Positions 10,428-19,766 of a stretch of DNA of 64,000 nucleotides are shown one piece after another. This DNA comes from Haloplanus sp. XH21. GTDB taxonomy: Archaea > Halobacteriota > Halobacteria > Halobacteriales > Haloferacaceae. How positions within the stretch are numbered: the stretch's first letter is position 1; each line of letters opens with the position of its first letter. The translations under genes and the position numbers were made by a program. Under the pieces are notes generated by a model, which saw only the letters and a list, made by a program, of their open reading frames with translations, had not been told where the DNA came from and did not search any database. Location of the stretch: the NCBI RefSeq assembly GCF_023276355.1, contig NZ_JALLPL010000001.1:62001-126000 (forward strand), in the 5' to 3' direction.

Positions 10428-11818
10428 ACGTCCGCATCCGCGGCATCTACACGACAGCGCTCACGCGCCGATTTCTGGACGCCGACCACCGCGTCGTCGA
10501 CGCGTCGCCACCCATCCGCGAGCGATTCGACGCGGCCCTCTCGACCGGCCCGGCCGACATCGACATCGAGACGAGCGACGACCGACAGGGCGTGCGCGTC
10601 GGCGGCGACCCGGACGCGGTGCCGACGGCCGTCGACCGACTCACGACGGTCGCCCGCGACGCGTTCGCGTGGCCGTCGCCGGCCCCGGAGGGGGCCCTCT
10701 TCGATGCACGGGTCACCGAGACGCTCGGCCGGGGCGCCGTGTGTGACCTCGGCGACGGCGACGGCTTTCTCCCCTACGACAACGTCGACACGCACGTCGA
10801 GGTCGGCGATCGAGTCCGGGTTCGAGTCGCGGCGTCGATGCCCCCGTGGGCCAACCGCCGGCCGGTCCTCGACACCGACATCGAGATGCGGGCCGGTCCC
10901 GCGACGCTCGTCCACGGCGGCTCGGGCGTGACCGTCGACACCCGCGACGACGCCGCCGGGCGCGAACTCGCCGGCATGACCGACCTCCTCGGCGTCGACG
11001 TGCCCGACGGGTGGGGGTTGCGGTGGACGGAGACGGCGACCGACGCGGACATGGATACGCTCGCGGCGGCGCTGGAACGGGCCGTAGACGAAGTGGCCGA
11101 CATCGAAGTGACGCTCGACGAACCGGTCGAGCCGACGCGGCGACTGGCGGCGCCGACGGCGACGACCTGGGTCTGGTTCGGCCGCGAATCCCGCTTTGCG
11201 CTGGACGAAGACCGTCGGCGCGTGACCGAGACGATGACTGGCCACCACCGCATCAAGGCGGCATCGAGCGAGGCGAGTCGCGCCGTCGACTTCGCGGAGG
11301 CGCTCCAGGCCGGCTCGTCGGAGTTCCCCTTCGAGGCGGTGACGGAGACGTTCGGCCCCGACGTGGGCGACCACGTTCGTCTCGATCACGGCAAACCCGA
11401 CGGACGGCGCATCGTCCTCGGCCGGGCGGAGGTGATCGACCGCGGCGCCGACGGCACGCTGACCGTCCGCCGCGAGATGACGGCTGGCGGCACCTACGAC
11501 GCCCTTCCCGTCGACCGCGAGGACGGCGATGTCGCCATCACGAAACTCCGCGAAGGCCGGTGGTGGTATCCGACCGTTTACCGCGACGAGGACGGCGAGC
11601 GCAAGGGGACCTACGTCAACGTCTGCACGCCCGTCGAATGTTTCCCGGACGCCGTCCGCTACGTCGACCTCCACGTCGACGTGGTGAAGGGCCCGTCGGG
11701 TGAGGTGCGCCGCGTCGACGACGACGAACTCGACGCCGCGGTCGACGTTGGCTACGTCTCACCGGCGCTGGCGGAGAAAGCCCGCGCCATCGCGTCGAGC
11801 CTGGAGAACGCGGTCTGA
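10424..11818 (+). CDS. fau-1: FAU-1 type ribonuclease/RNA-binding protein (RNase E/G-like, DUF402)
   Basis: A 464-aa protein. The N-terminal half resembles the S1-containing RNase E/G-like region (GRGAVCDLGDGDGFLPYDNVD, then GDRVRVRV). The C-terminal third is a DUF402 domain with the signature KGTYVNVCTPVECFPDAVRYVDLHVDVV. Archaeal FAU-1 binds AU-rich RNA and has been reported to process 5S rRNA precursors; the specific role here is inferred. The start ATG overlaps the stop of a 19-codon upstream frame (ATGA). A degenerate repeat-like sequence follows the stop. Confidence 0.88.
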   Translation: MNVRIRGIYTTALTRRFLDADHRVVDASPPIRERFDAALSTGPADIDIETSDDRQGVRVGGDPDAVPTAVDRLTTVARDAFAWPSPAPEGALFDARVTETLGRGAVCDLGDGDGFLPYDNVDTHVEVGDRVRVRVAASMPPWANRRPVLDTDIEMRAGPATLVHGGSGVTVDTRDDAAGRELAGMTDLLGVDVPDGWGLRWTETATDADMDTLAAALERAVDEVADIEVTLDEPVEPTRRLAAPTATTWVWFGRESRFALDEDRRRVTETMTGHHRIKAASSEASRAVDFAEALQAGSSEFPFEAVTETFGPDVGDHVRLDHGKPDGRRIVLGRAEVIDRGADGTLTVRREMTAGGTYDALPVDREDGDVAITKLREGRWWYPTVYRDEDGERKGTYVNVCTPVECFPDAVRYVDLHVDVVKGPSGEVRRVDDDELDAAVDVGYVSPALAEKARAIASSLENAV

Positions 11819-11833
11819 GACGGCCGTTGTGCG

Positions 11834-12790
11834 TCAGTTCCGGCGGTCGCCCGTCCCACCGGTTATCGCGCTCGCCAGCGCCCCGAGAACGACGGCGTCG
11901 TCGCCGTGGTCGGTCAGGCGGACCGTCGGAACGTCGGTCGTCACCCGCTCGGGAAGTCGCTCGCGGAGCGGTTCGAGCACACCATCGGCGTTGTGTCTCG
12001 CGACGCCGCCGCCGACGACCACCGTCTGCGGCGCGTAGACGTGGACGACCGTCGCGACGCCGATGGCGTTCCAGCGAGCGATGCGCTCGACGGCGCGAGC
12101 GGCGAGATCGTCGGTCTCGGCGTGGGCGAACACGTCGGCGGTGGAAAAATCATCGTCGTCAAGCGGGAGCGCCGTCGGCTCGCCCGCGTGGAGAGAACGG
12201 GCGTAGTCCGGGATGTTCGCGCCAGCGCAGTACGCCTCCCAGTGACCCGCACCGCCACAGCCACAGGGTCGCTGTCCGTCGGGGTCGACGGTGACGTGGC
12301 CTACCTCCCCCGCGTTGCCGTTCCAGCCGGACAGCACGGCCCCGTCGACGACCGCCCCCGCACCGATACCCGTCGAAAGCGTGAGATACACCATATCCTC
12401 GGGCGCGTCGGCGAAAAAGCGCTCGCCGATGGCGCCGGCCGTGGCGTCGTTGTGGAGGAAGACGCGCCCGGTCGCACACAGGGTTTCGAGCGGTCCGGTG
12501 AGCGGGATGCGACCGACGCCGGCGGGCAGGTTCGCGGGGGCGACCGCCGCCCCCTCCGCGGGGTCGATCGGTCCGACCGCGCCGACGCCCGCCGCGGCGA
12601 CCGACTCGGGCGCGACGCCCGCGTCGGCACATGCCTCGCGGGCCGCGTCGACGACGGCCTCGGTGACCGCGGCCCCGCTCGCCGTCCGCGGCGTCGCGGC
12701 GCGGTGCGTGCCCACCACGTTGCCGGCGCGGTCGCCGACGACCGCTCGAACCGATGTCGCCCCGAGGTCGACACCGAGATACGTCGCCAT
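11834..12790 (-). CDS. ROK family sugar kinase (glucokinase-like)
   Basis: Predicted ATP-dependent sugar kinase of 318 aa. It begins with the ATP-binding motif GVDLGATSVRAVVGD, has the phosphate-2 segment LSTGIGAGAVVDG, and the ROK zinc site GHVTVDPDGQRPCGCGGAGHWEAYC. The second adenosine motif region is VVGGGVARH near residue 270. Glucose is the most likely substrate by family, but specificity cannot be read from the sequence. ATG 12790 was chosen because MATYLGVDLG is the family start. The SDR gene diverges from it 82 bp away. Confidence 0.88.
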   Translation of the reverse strand: MATYLGVDLGATSVRAVVGDRAGNVVGTHRAATPRTASGAAVTEAVVDAAREACADAGVAPESVAAAGVGAVGPIDPAEGAAVAPANLPAGVGRIPLTGPLETLCATGRVFLHNDATAGAIGERFFADAPEDMVYLTLSTGIGAGAVVDGAVLSGWNGNAGEVGHVTVDPDGQRPCGCGGAGHWEAYCAGANIPDYARSLHAGEPTALPLDDDDFSTADVFAHAETDDLAARAVERIARWNAIGVATVVHVYAPQTVVVGGGVARHNADGVLEPLRERLPERVTTDVPTVRLTDHGDDAVVLGALASAITGGTGDRRN

Positions 12791-12872
12791 CGATCCGTGT
12801 TCGTCGCCGCGGCAGTTATACGCTCGGTCCCGGACCACCCATCTCTTTGCGCGGGCGCTCCGAGAGCACGGT

Positions 12873-13610
12873 ATGCTCACTACCGACCTCTCCGACCGCG
12901 TCGCGCTGGTGACGGGGAGCGCGACGGGCATCGGCCGCGAACTCGCCCTCTCGATGGCGGAGGCGGGGGCGTCGGTCGCCGTCCACTACCACACGAGCGA
13001 GGAGGCCGCCCGCGCGACGGCCGCGGTCGCTCGCGAGACGAGCGGCGAGGCGACGACGGTGCAGGGCGACGTGACCGACCCCGACGAGGTCGACGCGATG
13101 TTCGACGCCGTCGAGGCCGACCTCGGCACCGTCGACGTGCTCGTCAACAACGTGGGCGATTTCGCACCCAAACACTGGGAGGATATCGATGTCGAGACGT
13201 GGAACCGCGTGCTAGACACGAACTTCAACGGCACGTATCTCTGCTCGAAGCGGGCGTTGCCCGAGATGCGCGAGGCGGGGGACGGCCGCATCGTCAACAT
13301 CGGCTACGCGGGCACGGAGAAGGCGCTCGTCTACCCGAAGAACTTCCCCTATCTCGTGGCCAAGACGGGCGTCATCATGTTCACGCGGATGCTCGCGAAC
13401 GACACGAACGAGGACGGCATCACCGTCAACTGCATCTCGCCGTACGTGGTCGAAAACTCCGACGAGTTCCCGGCGGAGGCGCCGCGTGGCCGATGGGCCT
13501 CATTCGCGGATCTGCGGCAGGTGCTCTTTTTCTTCCTCGACGCCGACAGCGACTACGTGAGCGGGGAGAACGTCGAAGTAGACGGCGGGTGGATTCCCGA
13601 GGCGCTCTAG
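12873..13610 (+). CDS. SDR family oxidoreductase, catalytic Ser not evident
   Basis: A 245-aa Rossmann-fold dehydrogenase. It has the cofactor loop TGSATGIG (residues 14-21), the NNVGDF motif (NNAG equivalent), and the YxxxK pair in FPYLVAKTG. The C terminus VSGENVEVDGGW is typical of 3-oxoacyl-reductase-like SDRs. The strand before the active site reads IVNIGYAGTEKALVYPKN, where the usual IVNISS serine is replaced by Gly/Tyr and a few residues are inserted, so the Ser-Tyr-Lys triad is incomplete. Substrate is unknown. Its stop overlaps the convergent DUF5611 gene by 4 bp. Confidence 0.85.
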   Translation: MLTTDLSDRVALVTGSATGIGRELALSMAEAGASVAVHYHTSEEAARATAAVARETSGEATTVQGDVTDPDEVDAMFDAVEADLGTVDVLVNNVGDFAPKHWEDIDVETWNRVLDTNFNGTYLCSKRALPEMREAGDGRIVNIGYAGTEKALVYPKNFPYLVAKTGVIMFTRMLANDTNEDGITVNCISPYVVENSDEFPAEAPRGRWASFADLRQVLFFFLDADSDYVSGENVEVDGGWIPEAL

Positions 13611-13999
13611 GCCGACGGCACGTCGTCGGGGTCGTCCTCGACGGACCGTTTCATGGAGTCACGGCGGGATTTGGCGTCCCGCTTCGTCACTTCGAGCAGG
13701 AAGTCGTTTTTCGCGCTGACCGCGTCCTCGGCGGCATCGGCGTTGCCCTCCTCGATGACCTGCGCGGCGTCTTTCTCTTCGAAGTGGACCGCGAGGCGGT
13801 CCTTCTTCCCGCTGTATTCGGCGGCGCCGGCGACGATGCGTTCGAAGACGGGATTGTCAGGGTCCCCGACGACGTAGAGGTCGTTGCCCTCATACTCCTC
13901 GGTTCCGGTCACCGGGCCGAAATACTCCTCGATAGTGCCCTCGAGATCGGGGGCGTTCTCGTCTAAGGTTTCCCCGCGACGCATCTTGTACTCCTTCAT
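13607..13999 (-). CDS. DUF5611 family protein
   Basis: A 130-aa soluble acidic protein starting MKEYKMRRGETLDENAPDLE, with EEYFGPVTGTEEYEG and VVGDPDNPVFERIVAGAAEY in the middle and a charged helical tail. This matches DUF5611, a conserved haloarchaeal/methanogen family with no assigned function. ATG 13999 is preferred over an upstream start that would add a disordered stretch. The gene converges on the SDR gene with a 4-bp overlap. Confidence 0.8.
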   Translation of the reverse strand: MKEYKMRRGETLDENAPDLEGTIEEYFGPVTGTEEYEGNDLYVVGDPDNPVFERIVAGAAEYSGKKDRLAVHFEEKDAAQVIEEGNADAAEDAVSAKNDFLLEVTKRDAKSRRDSMKRSVEDDPDDVPSA

Positions 14000-14139
14000 G
14001 GCCACCGCTTCGGAAGGCGACGGTTTACGAGTTTCGTCCTCGGAGTCGGGGGACGCGACGCATACGTCTGGCTGTCCGTCGATACCGCTGGTCGCCACTC
14101 GGAGTGGCGACTATCGTGAGACAGGGATCGCCGGCAGTG

Positions 14140-15072
14140 TCACCGCTCGCGTTCGGCGATATACCCCTCGTGACACTCGGGGCAGATGTCGCCCGCACGC
14201 ATCGACGACTCGCCGGCGGTGCGGACGTACTCGCAGTTCGGACAGAAAAACTCCGTCTCGCCAGCGCTGTCGTCGCCGACGCGTTCGACCGTCTCGGCGG
14301 CGACGAACTGCTTACCCGCCGCCTGGCCGTCGGCCGCGGCCCCGTTCGTGGCCGCGGTGTCGGCCTCCGCGTCGCCCGCCGACTCCGGCGCCAGGCCGCC
14401 GCCGAAGTCGACATCGGCCGGAGTGCCGTCGGCCGCCTCGGCGTCGAACCCCTCGTCCGTCCCGTCGGGCGTGGGCCAGTCGTCGTCGTCGCTGACGACC
14501 GTGGCGCCGTCGTCGACGGTGTCGGCGTCAGCACTCGGCGCCGTCTCCGCCGTGTCGGCGGCCGCTTCGGCGTCCTCGACATCCGCGTCAGGCCACTCGC
14601 CGCGGGAGCGCTCCGGTTCGGCGTCGTCCGAGTCGTCAAGGATGATCGCGTCGTCGACGCCGTCGTCCGTCTCGACCGGGGCATCGCCCTCGGCGGCGAC
14701 AGGATCGGTCTCGGAAGCGGTGACAGCATCGGGTGATTGCGCGGCATCGGCGGTCGCGTCGGGCGACGGTGCGTCGGCGGTCGCGTCGCCCGGCGTGTCG
14801 CTCTCGGCGTCGGCCGCGGCGGTTTCGTCCGGCGATCCGTCACCGGGGTCGGGCGTCACGCCACCGCCGCCGAGACCCGTCGACACCGACTCTTCCTCGG
14901 AGGTCCGCACGGGTCGCACTTCCTTGTTCTCGCTGACGGTCCGGCGTTCCCCACAGCGATCACAGGTTTCGACGGTCCGGTAGGTTACGACCACCTCATT
15001 GCCGCGTTCCTCCCGCTCACGCTCCACCTCGCGGTTCGCGTATTCGTGTCCCAGCAGGCACCTGAGTCCCAT
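14140..15072 (-). CDS. Acidic linker protein with two zinc-binding ends (haloarchaeal, DUF7093-like)
   Basis: A 310-aa protein. The N-terminal part (MGLRCLLGHEYANREVE... CDRCGERRTVSENKEV) carries one CxxC pair. Residues about 90-255 are a low-complexity Asp/Glu/Ala region. The C terminus has a zinc ribbon, FFCPNCEYVR and GDICPECHEGYI. The form, two small metal-binding heads joined by a disordered acidic linker, suggests a scaffold or nucleic-acid-associated protein, but no function is established. Family name is tentative. ATG 15072 begins at the conserved first block. Confidence 0.75.
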   Translation of the reverse strand: MGLRCLLGHEYANREVEREREERGNEVVVTYRTVETCDRCGERRTVSENKEVRPVRTSEEESVSTGLGGGGVTPDPGDGSPDETAAADAESDTPGDATADAPSPDATADAAQSPDAVTASETDPVAAEGDAPVETDDGVDDAIILDDSDDAEPERSRGEWPDADVEDAEAAADTAETAPSADADTVDDGATVVSDDDDWPTPDGTDEGFDAEAADGTPADVDFGGGLAPESAGDAEADTAATNGAAADGQAAGKQFVAAETVERVGDDSAGETEFFCPNCEYVRTAGESSMRAGDICPECHEGYIAERER

Positions 15073-15180
15073 TGCGCGAAGGTAGGGGACCGCTACACCA
15101 AAAGCGTCCGTCAGACGCACGTCCGACGCGGCCACGGCCGGGCGGTACAGGTAAACCGTCCGCGGCCGTTACCCCCGCCT

Positions 15181-15480
15181 ATGAAGGCCAAACGGGAGTT
15201 CCGGGACCGCGAGGACGTGGAGGTGGACATCCTCGATGCGCTGGTCGACCGGGGTAGCGAGGGGATGACCGTCTTCGAACTCCGGGCGGCCGCCGACGTC
15301 GATATCGACACGCTGGAGGACGCGCTCTCGGAACTGAAATCGGATTCGCTCATCTCGGTCGAGACGGAAGACGGGCGGACGGTCGTGCTCCCGGACGACC
15401 GCGTGGTTCCCGACCCCGGAGAGGCGCCGGACGAGGACGAGAGCCTCTTCGACGCGGTGCGCGAGCGCCTCGGTCTCTGA
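15181..15480 (+). CDS. Winged-helix-like small protein (DUF6432 type)
   Basis: A 99-aa protein. Residues 15-70 (VEVDILDALVDRGSEGMTVFELRAAADVDIDTLEDALSELKSDSLISV split into helix-turn-helix and wing) look like a MarR/ArsR-type winged helix, followed by the acidic tail DEDESLFDAVRERLGL. Likely a DNA-binding regulator or protein-interaction module; its target is unknown. It diverges from the gene at 15072 with 108 bp between them. A palindromic element follows the stop. Confidence 0.78.
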   Translation: MKAKREFRDREDVEVDILDALVDRGSEGMTVFELRAAADVDIDTLEDALSELKSDSLISVETEDGRTVVLPDDRVVPDPGEAPDEDESLFDAVRERLGL

Positions 15481-15481
15481 G

Positions 15482-15557
15482 ACGGTTCTTGTGAGTCAGC
15501 ACCGCCGATCCGCCGGCCCGTCTCGGCGAACAACCGGTACACAGTTACAACGATCCG
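15482..15557. repeat. Intergenic palindromic element, copy at 15.5 kb
   Basis: Left end GACGGTTCTTGTGAGTCAGC and right end ACAGTTACAACGATCCG are imperfect inverted copies of each other. The right end with its flank (ACCGGTACACAGTTACAACG) matches the minus-strand sequences just before the start codons at 27708 and 46581. It lies immediately after a stop codon and about 110 bp before the YgfZ-like gene. Confidence 0.65.
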
Positions 15558-15669
15558 TATGAGACGGAGGGTACCGTTCACCGGTAGTCGCCGACCACTG
15601 GAACAAAACGGTCCGGTTGCCCCCGCCGCGACCGCGTCCCTTTTTCCCACCGCCCGCGTAGTCCCGTCG

Positions 15670-16749
15670 ATGACACGGGGTCTCCACGCCGACTACGGCG
15701 CCGAGTTCGAGACGCGGAGCGGCCGAGAGATCGTCGCTCACTACGGTCGCCCCGAGCGGACGCACCTCGCGATCCGCAACGGCGTCGGCGTCATCGAGAT
15801 GGCCTACGGCGTCGTCGTCGTGGAGGGGTCCGACGCCGTCGGCTTCGTCGACAACACCGTCTCGAACCGCGTACCCGAGGCCGACGGCGAGGGCTGTTAC
15901 GCCCTCCTGCTCGACGCCCAGGGCGGCATCGAGACCGACCTCTACGTCTACAACGCGGGTGAGCGACTGCTCTGTTTCACGCCACCCGACCGCGCCGAAC
16001 CCCTCGCCGAGGACTGGAGCGACAAGGTGTTCATCCAAGACGTTACCGTTCGCGATGCCTCGGCGGAGTTCGCCGTCTTCGGCGTCCACGGCCCCAACGC
16101 GACGGAGACGGCCGGGACGCTGCTTGCGGGCGCTGAAATACCGGAGGCGTCGCTCACCTTCGTTCGGGGCGCCATCGCCGACGCCGGCGTGACCGCCATC
16201 GCGACGGACGAGCCGACGGGCGAGACGGGCTACGAAATCGTGTGTGCCAGCGACGACGCCGTGGACGTGTTCGACTCGCTGCTCACTCGCGGCACGCCAA
16301 CGACGCCCGTCGGGCACCGGACGTGGAACACGCTGACGCTCGAAGCCGGCACACCGCTGTTCGAGTCGGAACTCGAAGGCCGGATTCCGAACGTCGCCGG
16401 CGTGCGCAACGCCCTCGATTTCGACAAGGGGTGTTACGTCGGCCAGGAGGTCGTCTCCCGCGTCGAAAACAAAGGGCGACCGAGCAAGCGTCTCGTCGGC
16501 CTGACGCTCGATGCCGTCCCCGCGCCCGGCGCGGCGGTGTTCGACGGCGACGACGCCGTGGGCGAGGTGACCCGCGGCGCCGAGAGCCCGTCGCTCTCGC
16601 GACCCATCGCGATGGCGTACGTCGACAGCACGACAGCGGCGACCGAACTCGCCGTGCGCGTCGACGGGACGGACATCGACGCCAGCGTCACCACCCTGCC
16701 GTTCGTGGAAGGGAGCGGCCGGTCGGCGCGCGTCCCGCGTTACGACTGA
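15670..16749 (+). CDS. ygfZ: YgfZ/GcvT-like folate-binding protein
   Basis: A 359-aa protein of the aminomethyltransferase fold. The YgfZ hallmark KGCYVGQEVVSR, with the conserved cysteine, lies near residue 255. The N terminus (FETRSGREIVAHYG, AIRNGVGVIEM) aligns with GcvT folate-binding domains. Bacterial YgfZ and mitochondrial IBA57 support maturation or repair of some Fe-S enzymes; that role is inferred here. ATG 15670 gives the family start; earlier in-frame starts add a Pro/Arg-rich leader. It overlaps the convergent reductase gene by 10 bp. Confidence 0.88.
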   Translation: MTRGLHADYGAEFETRSGREIVAHYGRPERTHLAIRNGVGVIEMAYGVVVVEGSDAVGFVDNTVSNRVPEADGEGCYALLLDAQGGIETDLYVYNAGERLLCFTPPDRAEPLAEDWSDKVFIQDVTVRDASAEFAVFGVHGPNATETAGTLLAGAEIPEASLTFVRGAIADAGVTAIATDEPTGETGYEIVCASDDAVDVFDSLLTRGTPTTPVGHRTWNTLTLEAGTPLFESELEGRIPNVAGVRNALDFDKGCYVGQEVVSRVENKGRPSKRLVGLTLDAVPAPGAAVFDGDDAVGEVTRGAESPSLSRPIAMAYVDSTTAATELAVRVDGTDIDASVTTLPFVEGSGRSARVPRYD

Positions 16750-17906
16750 CCGCGGTCGCCGTCGGCGCTCCCCGGCGGCGCGTCGTCGCGTCCGTCGGGG
16801 CGCTTGGCGTCGTCGCTGTCGACCCATCCCGAGACGAGCGCGCGGAGGTGCTCGATCGACAGGAAGGAACTGGGACGGTCCATGTGGACGCCGATCTCGC
16901 CGTCGAGGGCGCGCAGGCCGAGGCGCTGGATCGGCGCTGGGAGCGAGTAGGCTCGCCGTATCATGTGGCCCAGTCGAATCTCCCGGGAGAGGTCGTCACG
17001 CCACGCCCGTTCGTAGTCGGAAAGGGTCGACGGCCGTGTGGGATCGATGGTCTCGGCGGCTCGGTCGGCCGCCGTCATCCCGTAGAGGATGCCGCCGCCG
17101 GTGAAGGGCTTGGTCTGGGCGGCGGCGTCGCCGATGAGAAAGGCCCGGTCGCTCGTCACGGTGTCCGGCGGGCCGATGGGAATGGCGCCGGAGCAGACCC
17201 GCCCCGTGTCGGCGCCGTAGTCGTCGAGCAAGCGGTCGAACCGCTCGGTCACGTCGGTACCCGGCGGCGCCGCGAGGCCGTACTCCACGCCCGCCTCGCC
17301 CCGGGGGATGCGCCAGGCGAAAAAGCGCGGCACCGTCAGGTGGACGTCGACGAAGTCACCGTGGTCGGCGTCGTCGGCGAACGCGAGGACGCCGTGGAGG
17401 CGCTCGTCGGAGTCGGGGAGTCCGACCTCTCGGCGTACTCGCGAGACGGGGCCGTCACAGCCGGCGACCAGCCGCGCCTCGAACGTTCGGGTCTCCCCCT
17501 CCGTGCTGGCGGTCACCGTCACGCCATCCGCGTGTTCCTCGAGGCCAGTGACGGTGTGTCCCTCGCGCACGTCGGCGCCCGCCGCCCGCGCGGCGTCGGC
17601 GAGGATGCGGTCGAGTTCGACCCGGTCGATGACGTTCGACACCTCTTCGGACTTGTAGAAGGGGTAGGCTCGGGAGTCCGGCCCGCCGAGGCGGAAGTTC
17701 GCGCCGTACACCCGGTTCTGGAGGAGGGCGGCTTTCGCGTCTCCGGGGACGTAGTCCCAGATGTCGGTGCTGACGTGGCCGGAACAGGCGAGCGGCGTTC
17801 CGACCGTCCCCTTCTCCAGGGCGAGCACGTCGTACCCGGACTCGGCCGCCCGACGGGCAAAACGGGCGCCCGCCGGCCCGACGCCGACCACGACGAAATC
17901 GTACAT
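16740..17906 (-). CDS. Geranylgeranyl-reductase family FAD oxidoreductase
   Basis: A 388-aa flavoprotein with the dinucleotide-binding start FVVVGVGPAGARFARRAAE, the CSGHVS motif typical of geranylgeranyl reductases, GCDGPVSRVRR, and the FAD ribityl-binding segment RAFLIGDAAAQTKPFTGGGI. Relatives saturate the isoprenoid chains of archaeal lipids or menaquinone. Several paralogues occur per haloarchaeal genome, so the exact substrate is uncertain. The C-terminal 30 residues are an acidic disordered tail. A divergent promoter region (112 bp) separates it from the PrsW gene. Confidence 0.87.
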   Translation of the reverse strand: MYDFVVVGVGPAGARFARRAAESGYDVLALEKGTVGTPLACSGHVSTDIWDYVPGDAKAALLQNRVYGANFRLGGPDSRAYPFYKSEEVSNVIDRVELDRILADAARAAGADVREGHTVTGLEEHADGVTVTASTEGETRTFEARLVAGCDGPVSRVRREVGLPDSDERLHGVLAFADDADHGDFVDVHLTVPRFFAWRIPRGEAGVEYGLAAPPGTDVTERFDRLLDDYGADTGRVCSGAIPIGPPDTVTSDRAFLIGDAAAQTKPFTGGGILYGMTAADRAAETIDPTRPSTLSDYERAWRDDLSREIRLGHMIRRAYSLPAPIQRLGLRALDGEIGVHMDRPSSFLSIEHLRALVSGWVDSDDAKRPDGRDDAPPGSADGDRGQS

Positions 17907-18018
17907 GGATGAGAGGACCGGACAGAGCTATAAAAAGAGACCGAGTGGGGACGGAATGCCGGGGCGAGGCGTTCCGGTCGGGCCAAGAACTTAATCGCTG
18001 GCCACCCACCCCACGTTC

Positions 18019-19029
18019 ATGTCGCGTAGACGGGACCCGGTCGAGAAACGCGCCGACGACGCTGTCGACCTCTACGACATCGCTACCTGGGAGCGCCGCG
18101 GTGTCATCGACGGCATCGCGTCCGGAATCTATCGCGTGCTGGTCGCCTCGGCGCGACTGTTCATCGTCGTAGTCGCGTTGCTCATCCTGGTCGGCATCGG
18201 CGGGTTGAGCGCCCTGACCGACCCACAGATCGGGGCGCTGACGCTTCTCTCGGCACTCCCGGCGCTCGGCCTCGCCATCTACGTCCGCCGCTCCGACATC
18301 ACGAGCAACGAACCCCTCTCCCTGCTCGTCGCGACCTTCCTCCTCGGCGTCCTGACGGCCAACTTCGCGGCGGTGCTCAACTCCGCGTTGAAAGGCGTCT
18401 TCTCCACGCTCGGCTTCGTCGGCACCATCCTCTTTTTCTACCTCGTCGTCGGCCCCGTCGAGGAGACGGTGAAACTGCTCGCGGTGCGCCTGTACGCGTA
18501 CGGCACTGAGAGTTTCGAGGCGGTCGTCGACGGCGCGGTGTACGGCGCCGTCGCCGGACTCGGCTTCGCCACCATCGAGAACGCCCTCTACATCACGCAG
18601 AACCTGGACGCGCCGACGGCGACGACGGCCGGCCTCGGTCTCATCGGTGCCGGGGGGGGCATCACCGCCATCCGCGCGCTCGCTGGCCCGGGACACGTCA
18701 TCTACTCCGCGTTCGCGGGGTATTATCTCGGCCTGGCGAAGTTCAACCCGCAAAATCGTGGCCCGATCGTCATCAAGGGCCTCCTCGTCGCCGCGCTCAT
18801 CCACGCCACCTACAACGCCACCGTCGGCATCGGAACGGGACTGATCGCGTTCGCGACCGGCCTGTCGCAGCTCCCCGCCTTCCTGGTGTACGTCCTGCTC
18901 TACGACGGGATCTTCGGCCTGCTGCTCGTCGGAAAGATCCGGCGGTACAGCACGGCGTATCGCCAGGCCCACGCGGCCGAGGAGCGCGACGAGTCGTCGT
19001 TCGACGTCGAGTCGACCGAGTTCGAGTAG
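18019..19029 (+). CDS. PrsW-type intramembrane metalloprotease
   Basis: A 336-aa polytopic membrane protein. After a charged cytoplasmic N terminus there are about eight hydrophobic segments. The catalytic EExxK motif appears as GPVEETVKL near residues 145-153, followed by the second-motif helix GLGFATIENALY (FxxxE) and the histidine-containing ALIHATYNATVG, which together form the glutamic/metalloprotease-like site of the PrsW/CAAX-protease superfamily. Its substrate, perhaps an anti-sigma-like or membrane protein, is unknown. The C-terminal tail is acidic. Confidence 0.88.
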   Translation: MSRRRDPVEKRADDAVDLYDIATWERRGVIDGIASGIYRVLVASARLFIVVVALLILVGIGGLSALTDPQIGALTLLSALPALGLAIYVRRSDITSNEPLSLLVATFLLGVLTANFAAVLNSALKGVFSTLGFVGTILFFYLVVGPVEETVKLLAVRLYAYGTESFEAVVDGAVYGAVAGLGFATIENALYITQNLDAPTATTAGLGLIGAGGGITAIRALAGPGHVIYSAFAGYYLGLAKFNPQNRGPIVIKGLLVAALIHATYNATVGIGTGLIAFATGLSQLPAFLVYVLLYDGIFGLLLVGKIRRYSTAYRQAHAAEERDESSFDVESTEFE

Positions 19030-19076
19030 GCGTAACGGAGTTCTCGATAGAACGATCCGGGGAGTATCTGCCCCTA

Positions 19077-19658
19077 TCAGACCAGCCGCTCGACGTATTT
19101 CGCCACCACGTCGACCTCGACGTGAACCGGATCGCTGGGCGATTTCGCCGAGAGCGTCGTCAGATCGTACGTGGTCGGGATGATGGCGACCGACACGGTC
19201 CCCGCGTCGTCGTCGAGTTCGGCCACGGTGAGGCTGATGCCGTCGAGCGCGATGGACCCCTTGGCGACGACGTACTGCCGCAGGTCGTCCGGGAGGGCGA
19301 AGGTAAAACGCCAGTCGTCGCCGACGCGTTCGATGGCGTCGACGGTCGCCACGCCGTCGACGTGGCCCTGGACGATGTGGCCGTCGAACCGGCCGTCGGC
19401 GGGCATCGCCCGCTCCAGATTGACCTCGTCGCCACCGTCGACCGTGCCGAGATACGTCTTCGCGACCGTCTCCTCCGCGAGAAACACCTCGAACCAGTCA
19501 TCGGCGTGGCGTTCGACGGTGAGACAGACGCCGCTGACGCTGATGGACTGCCCGTGGTCGACCGCATCGAACTCGTGGCGCACGCGAAGCCGTCGGCCGT
19601 CGGCGCTCTCCTCGACGGCCACGACCGTGCCCGTCTGCTCGACGATGCCCGTGAACAT
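19077..19658 (-). CDS. ribE: Riboflavin synthase, alpha-type
   Basis: Dismutates two 6,7-dimethyl-8-ribityllumazine molecules to riboflavin. The 193-aa protein has the two tandem lumazine-binding barrels: MFTGIVEQTGTV with SVSGVCLTVE, and DGHIVQGHVDGVA with SIALDGISLTVAE. This is the bacterial/eukaryotic-type enzyme rather than the unrelated archaeal RibC type; haloarchaea are known to use it. No other rib gene is adjacent and I see no FMN riboswitch. Confidence 0.95.
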   Translation of the reverse strand: MFTGIVEQTGTVVAVEESADGRRLRVRHEFDAVDHGQSISVSGVCLTVERHADDWFEVFLAEETVAKTYLGTVDGGDEVNLERAMPADGRFDGHIVQGHVDGVATVDAIERVGDDWRFTFALPDDLRQYVVAKGSIALDGISLTVAELDDDAGTVSVAIIPTTYDLTTLSAKSPSDPVHVEVDVVAKYVERLV

Positions 19659-19766
19659 ACCGCTCGTTGGCGGTCGCCGGAGTAAGGGGTTCCGATACGC
19701 CGCACGCGTCGCGAACGGATCTGCCGGACGAAGACGATATGGGCGGGCGACCCGTACTGACGGCCG

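Noticed and set aside
14104-14983. Plus-strand open frames of 210 and 265 aa opposite the acidic linker protein
   Set aside because: They are Ser/Ala- or Arg/Val-rich mirrors of the Asp/Glu/Ala linker and show no domain.
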